A DNA stretch of 13,758 bases from Chloroflexota bacterium. GTDB lineage: Bacteria; Chloroflexota; Anaerolineae; Caldilineales; Caldilineaceae. The stretch covers positions 1 through 13,758 of the forward strand of contig JACQGT010000351.1 in assembly GCA_016199425.1 (NCBI GenBank), written 5' to 3'. How positions within the stretch are numbered: the stretch's first letter is position 1; each line of letters starts with the position of its first letter. A program made the position numbers and the translations under genes. The notes beneath the pieces are model-generated. The model searched no databases, was not told the origin of the DNA, and worked only from the letters and a program-made list of their open reading frames with translations. Below are positions 1-4,005 of this stretch, piece by piece.

Positions 1-106
1 TCTTGAGAAGTTTCTCGATACCGCTTCTCTCTCAAGAATACCTCAGACTCTTCTTTTTGGCGATTCGTATTCTACTGATAACTACCCGTAAGATAACCCA
101 GCGGTA

Positions 107-562
107 TCACTCCATGTCTTGACGATCATACCCACGTTTTGCTGCTATCTGGATGGCTAAACCATGTGGGTTGAGTAACATCACCTTGACGTGACGGCCG
201 CTTCTTAATGCCCGGCGGAGGTCGTGTTGATATCGAATTGATGTTTTGCCCAGGGTCAATCCCAAAATCCAAATTTCATTCGAAGACAATAGTTTATTCT
301 CGAAATCGTCGGGGAACTCATTCATAAACGTTTTGTTGACATCATAGGACATCTCGCGTAAGGATTCGATTTGGCGACGATTCCCCAAGAGAGAGATGGC
401 AATAAGTGCAAGTATTGCAATATTGATTGAATACATCCATTCGGGATCCACGTATCCAAACCGATCGAGAATAAGAAGCACGAATGCTGCCAACATTATT
501 ATGTATAGTTCGATATTTTCTCCACTACGGATATCATTCAAAAAGTTTTGAAATTTATTCAT
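107..562 (-). CDS. Two-TM protein with PLD-like C-terminal region, probably truncated
   Basis: A 151-residue protein with two hydrophobic segments (about residues 18-34 and 46-60) followed by a soluble part. That part has the pattern of a helix-rich region, then EIWILGLTL (about 97-105), then VKVMLLNP (about 126-133) with downstream AAKRGYDRQDME. From memory, this layout resembles a family of membrane-anchored proteins with a phospholipase-D-like fold that usually runs about 100 residues longer, continuing after an 'R-Y-x-R-x-D-[VM]-E-R-Y-R' stretch. Here TGA follows DME and the next in-frame codons read Y-R, so the stop may be a CGA-to-TGA nonsense change; another in-frame stop follows about 24 codons later. 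Base composition is lower in GC than the metabolic genes to the right. The start ATG overlaps the end of a short upstream reading frame. The function is unknown; I infer only an inner-membrane location. Confidence 0.6.
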   Translation of the reverse strand: MNKFQNFLNDIRSGENIELYIIMLAAFVLLILDRFGYVDPEWMYSINIAILALIAISLLGNRRQIESLREMSYDVNKTFMNEFPDDFENKLLSSNEIWILGLTLGKTSIRYQHDLRRALRSGRHVKVMLLNPHGLAIQIAAKRGYDRQDME

Positions 563-692
563 GTTTCACCGCCAATGCGATAAATAGCTTGTCGGAATAC
601 ATAACCGGATTCTCCAGCATACTCTTTACTGCTTCCTGATAAGATTGCTTCGATTGTACGCCGCTTTGCACCCACTTGTCAAGCAATCGCAA
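555..692 (-). CDS. Short open frame overlapping the start of the two-TM gene
   Basis: The frame is open from 710 down to the TAA at 555-557, and the only plausible start in the upper part is a TTG at 690-692, giving about 45 residues. The sequence is amphipathic and helix-like (LLDKWVQSG, then SYQEAVKSMLEN, then KLFIALAVKHE). Its stop overlaps the ATG of the two-TM gene by 8 bases, an arrangement often seen in translationally coupled genes. It could be a real small gene, a leader, or the C-terminal remnant of a longer gene whose 5' part was lost; an in-frame TGA lies at 711-713. I do not recognise a family. Confidence 0.28.
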   Translation of the reverse strand: MRLLDKWVQSGVQSKQSYQEAVKSMLENPVMYSDKLFIALAVKHE

Positions 693-744
693 GATGACTG
701 ACCAACCACCTCAAAAACCCGTTGATCAAGCTACGGCATTATGC

Positions 745-773
745 ACCATAAACATTGACTCTTCCGCGTACAA
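745..773 (-). promoter_or_regulatory. Possible sigma70-type promoter for the small frame / two-TM gene
   Basis: On the minus strand TTGTAC (768-773) and TATGGT (745-750) are separated by 17 bases, upstream of the short frame and the two-TM gene. The hexamers are moderate matches, so this is a weak prediction. Confidence 0.3.
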
Positions 774-803
774 CAGCCTACACGGTAAGTTCCCAGTCCG
801 TTT

Positions 804-980
804 TCAATCGGCGCTTTTCTGTAGCCGTGAGACTTCACCCCCTGTGTCGAGCTTCCGCACCCGAAACCCGTTCCCATAAACCACCACCTCCACCCCGCCG
901 TCCACCACCGACGGGTGGCTGATCTTCACCCCCAGCACGCCGTCGTAGCCGTTGGCCGCGGCTTTGGCCTCCAGATCGGC
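804..980 (-). pseudogene. YbjQ/UPF0145-like gene end, fragment 1
   Basis: The minus strand encodes ADLEAKAAANGYDGVLGVKI, then SHPSVVDGGVEVVVYGNGFR and VRK. This matches the C-terminal half of the YbjQ/UPF0145 heavy-metal-binding domain family (DUF74-like), where the corresponding stretch is E-E-L-x-x-Q-A-x-x-L-G-A-D-A-V-V-G-I followed by a V-x-V-S-x-x-G-T-A-V strand. Homology to the other three fragments spans 853-980. Below 853 the original stop is lost and the frame runs on to a TGA at 804-806. There is no start and no N-terminal half. At its 5' edge it stops 14 bases short of the relE stop codon, so the module to the right abuts the break. It shares a 21-base identity (960-980) with fragment 4 (3867-3887). 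Confidence 0.75.
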
Positions 981-994
981 AAAAGAGGGGTGCT

Positions 995-1270
995 CTACGG
1001 TACGTTTAAGTATGTAGAGGGATTGCGTGGCCGAATTGCGAGTACGGTAACAACGCGATCAATCTTGTCAATTTTGTACAGAATACGCCAACCATCAATT
1101 TTGAGCCGAAATCTTCCCGTCAACTCCCGCTGTAATTCGCTTTGCGATGGCATAGGCTCTTCCCGCAAATCCAGAATTGCCTCGACGATTTCTGCCCTTT
1201 TGCGTTCAGGAAAGACCGACTTCAACTGCCGCTTTGCGTTGGGGGTGATGTCAAGCCGATACAGGTTCAT
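995..1270 (-). CDS. relE: RelE/ParE-family toxin
   Basis: A 91-residue protein. The start at 1270 (MNLYRLDITP) is preferred over the longer frame, which runs further into the antitoxin gene. The layout is typical of the RelE/ParE toxin superfamily: an N-terminal strand, a helix with NAKRQL, a basic helical hairpin (PERKRAEIVEAILDL), then the strands GRFRLKIDGWRILYKID and VVTVLAIRPRNPSTY. Known members are ribosome-dependent mRNA interferases or gyrase poisons; the sequence alone does not settle which. The gene overlaps the upstream Phd-type antitoxin gene by 20 bases, so the two are surely co-expressed. The frame is intact, with no sign of decay. Immediately downstream lies a ybjQ-like gene end. 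Confidence 0.85.
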   Translation of the reverse strand: MNLYRLDITPNAKRQLKSVFPERKRAEIVEAILDLREEPMPSQSELQRELTGRFRLKIDGWRILYKIDKIDRVVTVLAIRPRNPSTYLNVP

Positions 1271-1562
1271 CTTTATACAGAATCTCTGAAATAAAGGCGT
1301 CAATATCCCCTACGGTTTCGACCCGATTCTGTCCGGTTGCAATCTCCAATTCAGTCTGCAACGTTAAGATCGCATCCTGCATCTCTTCTAAACTGTCGAG
1401 AATGGCATTCCACTGTTGCGGCGAGACGAGAACTGCCTGCGGCGTCCCCCGATTCATAAGCACAACGGGACCCTCAGTGAACTTAGCAGTTACAGACGCT
1501 GTTCGATTTTTGATGTCATTCATAGAAACTGTCTGAGGAACACGCATAAGTTCGATCATCAT
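1251..1562 (-). CDS. Phd/YefM-family antitoxin
   Basis: About 103 residues. The N-terminal region, VPQTVSMNDIKNR then VTAKFTEGPVVLMNRGTPQA and VLVSPQQWNAIL, is the classic Phd/YefM fold: a DNA-binding dimer whose C-terminus neutralises the toxin. The C-terminal half is an acidic helix (SLEEMQDAILTLQTELEIA) followed by a tail (VGDIDAFISEIL) that should wrap RelE. Two adjacent ATG codons (1560-1562 and 1557-1559) follow a GGAGG; the second has the better spacing (6 bases), so the protein may start one residue later. By analogy with the family, the protein probably represses its own promoter at 1612-1641, alone and better with the toxin. The gene is first in the operon, with relE overlapping its 3' end. 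Confidence 0.85.
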   Translation of the reverse strand: MMIELMRVPQTVSMNDIKNRTASVTAKFTEGPVVLMNRGTPQAVLVSPQQWNAILDSLEEMQDAILTLQTELEIATGQNRVETVGDIDAFISEILYKDEPVSA

Positions 1563-1611
1563 TTTCCTCCGAAAGATACTACTCTGGCAAAACGTGAAGG
1601 TTACAGCCACG

Positions 1612-1641
1612 ATTGTATCAGGGCGAAGACGCGTCTGTCAA
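1612..1641 (-). promoter_or_regulatory. Promoter of the phd-relE operon
   Basis: The minus strand reads TTGACA (1636-1641), an 18-base spacer and TACAAT (1612-1617), a near-consensus sigma70 promoter. Transcription would begin near 1605, giving a leader of about 45 bases that carries the GGAGG in front of the antitoxin start. Confidence 0.7.
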
Positions 1642-1681
1642 TCCGGCCAACAACCGCTTTAGGCCATTTCAAGAGAATAAC

Positions 1682-1754
1682 GATCCACGAAGTTCACGAA
1701 GGAACACACAGCTTTGCCTTCTTCTTCGTGCTACTTTGTGTGGCTTCGTGGATC
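1682..1754. repeat. Inverted repeat, likely dispersed palindromic element
   Basis: Perfect 11-base arms GATCCACGAAG (1682-1692) and CTTCGTGGATC (1744-1754) enclose a 51-base centre containing further ACGAAG/CACAC and CTTCGTG/TGTG matches. The interval 1642-1806 has no credible gene. Elements of the type 'CCACGAAGTTCACGAAG...CTTCGTGG' are familiar to me as dispersed intergenic palindromes in several bacterial genomes, so this is probably a genome-wide repeat rather than an operator. Confidence 0.55.
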
Positions 1755-1806
1755 ACTATCTATTTGCAGTGGCCTTCGGAGCTTCGTTTGGTAGCTAGGG
1801 AGCGAT

Positions 1807-1914
1807 TCATTCCTCGTTCCGCACCCGAAACCCATTCCCATAGACCACCACCTCCACGCCCCCATCCATCACCGTCGGGTGGCTGATCTTCACTCCCCGC
1901 ACGCCGTCGTAGCC
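1807..1914 (-). pseudogene. YbjQ/UPF0145-like gene end, fragment 2
   Basis: The minus strand reads GYDGVRGVKISHPTVMDGGV, then EVVVYGNGFRVRN, ending in a normal TGA at 1807-1809. It matches fragments 1 and 4 but begins later, at the GYDG block, so it is more strongly 5'-truncated. A stretch of 36 bases (1822-1857) is identical to fragment 3 (2650-2685). Only 4 bases separate its broken end (1914) from the -35 box of the next module's promoter. There is no start codon or upstream coding part. Confidence 0.72.
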
Positions 1915-1918
1915 TTTC

Positions 1919-1947
1919 TTGTCTCGTGGTGAGATGTGTTGTATGAT
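1919..1947 (+). promoter_or_regulatory. Promoter of the nucleotidyltransferase module
   Basis: TTGTCT (1919-1924), a 17-base spacer and TATGAT (1942-1947) form a good sigma70-type promoter. It starts directly after the broken edge of ybjQ-like fragment 2, and so appears to belong to the inserted module. Confidence 0.6.
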
Positions 1948-1984
1948 TGCGGCAAGTTGGACCATTCGTCAGGAGCGTAGCGCA

Positions 1985-2380
1985 ATGTCAGTAGCTGTCC
2001 CAACCCGACAAATATCTCGTCAATCTGTAGATGATGATACTTTTCCGGTCATGCGCCGCGAATTTGCCGATGCGCTCGCAACCATTCTGCGCCGCATCGT
2101 GGAAGAGTACCGGCCCCAGAAGGTCATTCTGTTTGGGTCACTGGCTTGGGGTCATCCAGACGAAGACAGCGATATCGATCTGCTGATTGTGAAGGATTCC
2201 AGCGAAACACCGCTCCAACGTCGTGTGCAGGTGCGCAGAGTTGCCGCAGAAGCTGGCCGCCGCATTGCGTTTTCGCCGCTGGTTTTGACAGCCAACGAGC
2301 TGCAACACCGGCTGGATATAAACGATTCCTTCTACCATAAAATTGTAGAGCAGGGGCAGACGCTCTATGAGCAACAATGA
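1985..2380 (+). CDS. MNT-type nucleotidyltransferase domain protein
   Basis: 131 residues from the ATG at 1985, which has AGGAG 9 bases upstream; an upstream ATG at 1919 would overlap the -35 box and is unlikely. The domain shows the polymerase-beta nucleotidyltransferase signature: KVILFGSLAWG (about 47-57) followed by DSDIDLLIV (about 61-69), i.e. GS...DxD with two metal-binding aspartates. Proteins of this type usually pair with a HEPN partner as minimal nucleotidyltransferase antitoxins. Where a third carboxylate is expected, five residues before the LT of the next strand, I read a serine (IAFSPLVLT, about S97), so catalysis may be impaired. The next small frame overlaps its stop by 14 bases. 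No HEPN protein follows, suggesting the partner was lost. Confidence 0.75.
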   Translation: MSVAVPTRQISRQSVDDDTFPVMRREFADALATILRRIVEEYRPQKVILFGSLAWGHPDEDSDIDLLIVKDSSETPLQRRVQVRRVAAEAGRRIAFSPLVLTANELQHRLDINDSFYHKIVEQGQTLYEQQ

Positions 2381-2561
2381 GCCGACTGTTTATAATCTTG
2401 TGTGTCTGTCTCTGAGTCAGACTGAAGCGCGTAGCGATATGCGGCTTAGTATACTGTTGCGTGATGAGATTTGGCCGCGGATTCCAGCCGATCAGATGGG
2501 TGTGCGCATATCCAAGCAGGCAGAAGAGTCGATTCTGGGCTACGGAGAGGAGGGCGTGTGA
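2367..2561 (+). CDS. Small antitoxin-like protein upstream of a PIN-like remnant
   Basis: 64 residues from the ATG at 2367, overlapping the nucleotidyltransferase stop by 14 bases. A second start at 2439 would leave a 40-residue protein (MRLSILLRDEIWPRIPADQM...). The C-terminal part, GVRISKQAEESILGYGEEGV, reminds me of short antitoxin-like proteins that sit directly before PIN-domain (VapC-type) toxins; I cannot name the family firmly. It ends in GTG-TGA, and the next frame can start at the overlapping GTG (2558). The first seven residues (MSNNEPT) sit where a HEPN partner of the nucleotidyltransferase would begin. This gene may therefore be a junction product: the start of a lost HEPN gene joined to a different TA module. 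Confidence 0.5.
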   Translation: MSNNEPTVYNLVCLSLSQTEARSDMRLSILLRDEIWPRIPADQMGVRISKQAEESILGYGEEGV

Positions 2562-2634
2562 GTCTACTTTTTTGCCGATCGATTCTATTCTTGTCTGACG
2601 CAGATTCGCCACTACGTCTCTCATTCCGTATTCC
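2558..2634 (+). pseudogene. Remnant of a PIN-domain (VapC-type) toxin gene
   Basis: A GTG at 2558-2560 overlaps the stop of the preceding gene in GTGA fashion and follows a strong AGGAGG. As written, it reads VSLLFCRSILFLSD. If one T is removed from the six-T run at 2568-2573, it reads VSLLFADRFYSCLTQIRHY. That resembles the N-terminus of PIN toxins, whose first acidic residue sits in a pattern such as LxFADTFYW. The coding similarity ends within about 20 codons, and the ybjQ-like fragment 3 begins at 2635. The gene is thus both frameshifted and 3'-truncated. The assignment rests on a very short match plus the gene order. Confidence 0.4.
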
Positions 2635-2694
2635 TCACTCCCCCTTCCCCACCCGAAACCCATTCCCATAGACCACCACCTCCACACCCCCGTC
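2635..2694 (-). pseudogene. YbjQ/UPF0145-like gene end, fragment 3
   Basis: This is the shortest copy. The minus strand reads LDGGVEVVVYGNGFRVGKGE and then TGA at 2635-2637. It aligns with the last 20 residues of the other copies and shares 36 identical bases with fragment 2. It starts within the DGGVEV block, so nearly the whole domain is missing. It lies between the decayed PIN-like gene and the promoter of the mntA-hepT pair. Confidence 0.65.
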
Positions 2695-2761
2695 TAACGA
2701 TACCCCTGAGTCCGCTGGACGAGAAGTAAAGAGCCGCGGTGGAGCTATGGAAATGAAGCAT

Positions 2762-2789
2762 TTGTGATTGTGGCGCGCTGTGCTATGAT
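2762..2789 (+). promoter_or_regulatory. Promoter of mntA-hepT
   Basis: TTGTGA (2762-2767), a 16-base spacer and TATGAT (2784-2789) with TGC immediately before it (an extended -10). It lies 57 bases upstream of the mntA start. The interval 2695-2846 holds no other feature I can support. Confidence 0.6.
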
Positions 2790-2846
2790 GCAAACGGATA
2801 ACCAACAGTCATCCCTCCGCAATTGATGTGTCAGTGAGATCAGCAG

Positions 2847-3260
2847 ATGAATACGATCAATCAGACCGTTTCCCTCATCCGGGCGGCGTATCCAAATGTT
2901 CAGGCTGTATACCTCTTTGGTTCTTATGCAACCGCGGATGAGAGGACCGACAGCGACGCCGACATCGCTCTCCTGCTCCCCCACGAGGAGGCAAAGGCCG
3001 CCGGGTCATTGCTGATGAGCGATCTGCGCTTTGCGTTGGGCGCTTGGCTGGGCCGGGATGTGGACCTGATCAATCTGCGTACTGTCTCAACCGTTCTGCA
3101 GAAAGAGATTGTGGCTACGGGTCGCAGAATTGACTGCGCCGACAGGAACGCGACGGCGGAGTTTGAGATGCTTGTCCTGTCGCTGTATCAGAAGCTCAAT
3201 GAGGAGCGGCGAGGAATTCTGGAAGAGTTCTTCCGAACCCGGCGAGCGTATGCCGTATGA
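2847..3260 (+). CDS. mntA: MntA-type nucleotidyltransferase antitoxin
   Basis: 137 residues with the minimal nucleotidyltransferase core: VYLFGSYA (about 21-28), TDSDADIALL (about 34-43) with D37 and D39, and a third carboxylate in GRDVDLINL (D73). The full catalytic triad is therefore present, unlike in the other nucleotidyltransferase in this window. In the characterised MntA-HepT systems (proposed type VII TA), MntA transfers AMP groups from ATP onto a tyrosine of the HEPN toxin and so silences it. That reaction is inferred here from family membership. The gene overlaps hepT by 4 bases (ATGA), a sign of translational coupling, and has its own promoter at 2762-2789. The C-terminal tail (FEMLVLSLYQKLNEERRG...) is helical and basic. 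Confidence 0.85.
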   Translation: MNTINQTVSLIRAAYPNVQAVYLFGSYATADERTDSDADIALLLPHEEAKAAGSLLMSDLRFALGAWLGRDVDLINLRTVSTVLQKEIVATGRRIDCADRNATAEFEMLVLSLYQKLNEERRGILEEFFRTRRAYAV

Positions 3261-3712
3261 ACTACTCAATTTTTTTGGATGATGTGGCCATCAACAAAAT
3301 TCAGAGCATTCATCGCTGTATCGCCCGGGTGCGGGAAGAGTATGCACTGGCAGGCGATGACTTTAATACCGACTTCACCCGTCAGGATGCGGCCATTCTC
3401 AACATCACCCGGGCCTGTGAGCAGGCTATCGATCTGGCCAATCACACCATCCGGATGGGAAAGATGGGCATTCCCCAATCCAGCAGTGAAAGTTTTGAGC
3501 TACTGGCCAGACAGAAGATAATCTCCCCCGAGATGACAGAGAAGTTGATCAGAATGACCGGCTTTCGCAATACAGCCGTGCATCAGTATCAGTTACTCAA
3601 TCTGGCAGTCGTCGAAGCAGTGATTGTCTCTGGTTTGGACGATCTTCTGGCCTTTTGCGATGCAATCATCGACTATTTCAAACGCCCACCCGCAGATTCA
3701 GGTGGCGAGTAG
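3257..3712 (+). CDS. hepT: HepT-type HEPN ribonuclease toxin
   Basis: 151 residues, mostly helical, with the HEPN catalytic motif RNTAVHQY: R104, H109 and Y111 form the RX4HXY signature of HepT toxins. The helix around NITRACEQAIDLANHTIR is the usual HEPN dimer helix. Known HepT proteins are metal-independent RNases, and the motif tyrosine is the residue adenylylated by the partner MntA. All key residues are intact and the gene overlaps mntA by 4 bases, so the pair is probably functional. Its stop is followed within 40 bases by ybjQ-like fragment 4 on the opposite strand. Confidence 0.87.
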   Translation: MNYSIFLDDVAINKIQSIHRCIARVREEYALAGDDFNTDFTRQDAAILNITRACEQAIDLANHTIRMGKMGIPQSSSESFELLARQKIISPEMTEKLIRMTGFRNTAVHQYQLLNLAVVEAVIVSGLDDLLAFCDAIIDYFKRPPADSGGE

Positions 3713-3749
3713 AGGCTGGTACGTCGGTGAAGGTCTTGCTTGCCTTTGC

Positions 3750-4003
3750 TCACTCTCCCTTCCGCATTCGAAACCTATTCCCATACACCACCACTTCGAC
3801 CCCACCGTCCACTACCGTCGGGTGGCTGATCTTCACCCCCAGCACTCCGTCGTAGCCCCGCTCCGTGGCTTTGGCCTCCAGATCGGCCGCTCGTAGTGGT
3901 TCATGCGCCCGCCCACCAGATTGCGGATATTCTCGCGCACGTCCTGCACGATATTGGCGGCGTAGACAGTCTTCTGATCCGTCAATTCTGCAATCCGTGT
4001 TCT
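3750..4003 (-). pseudogene. YbjQ/UPF0145-like gene, fragment 4 (longest, internally deleted)
   Basis: The minus strand first encodes RIAELTDQKTVYAANIVQDV and RENIRNLVGGRMNHYER, matching the N-terminal half of the YbjQ/UPF0145 domain (compare G-A-N-I-F-R-D...I-R-D-I-V-G-G-R in E. coli YbjQ). Around 3887 the frame breaks. The second half (ADLEAKATERGYDGVLGVKI, SHPTVVDGGVEVVVYGNRFR, then MRKGE and TGA at 3750-3752) is in another frame. About ten residues of the connecting helix are missing, so this looks like an out-of-frame deletion. The first residues and start codon are also absent; the fragment begins just after the stop of the upstream aldolase gene. It is the only copy retaining both halves and shows what the other three derive from. 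Confidence 0.75.
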
Positions 4004-4005
4004 CC

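Noticed and set aside
1416..1886. 156-codon plus-strand frame
   Set aside because: It is antisense to the antitoxin gene and runs through the inverted repeat and fragment 2. There is no domain and the tail is proline-rich.
2124..2687. 187-codon minus-strand frame including MNT-antisense sequence
   Set aside because: It is a shadow of the plus-strand nucleotidyltransferase gene. Only the fragment 3 portion, in another frame, is meaningful.
853..4003. The four repeated blocks as a CRISPR array or integron attC sites
   Set aside because: The repeats differ in length, are spaced by hundreds of bases and encode a recognisable protein end. No Cas gene, integron integrase or attC-like core was seen.
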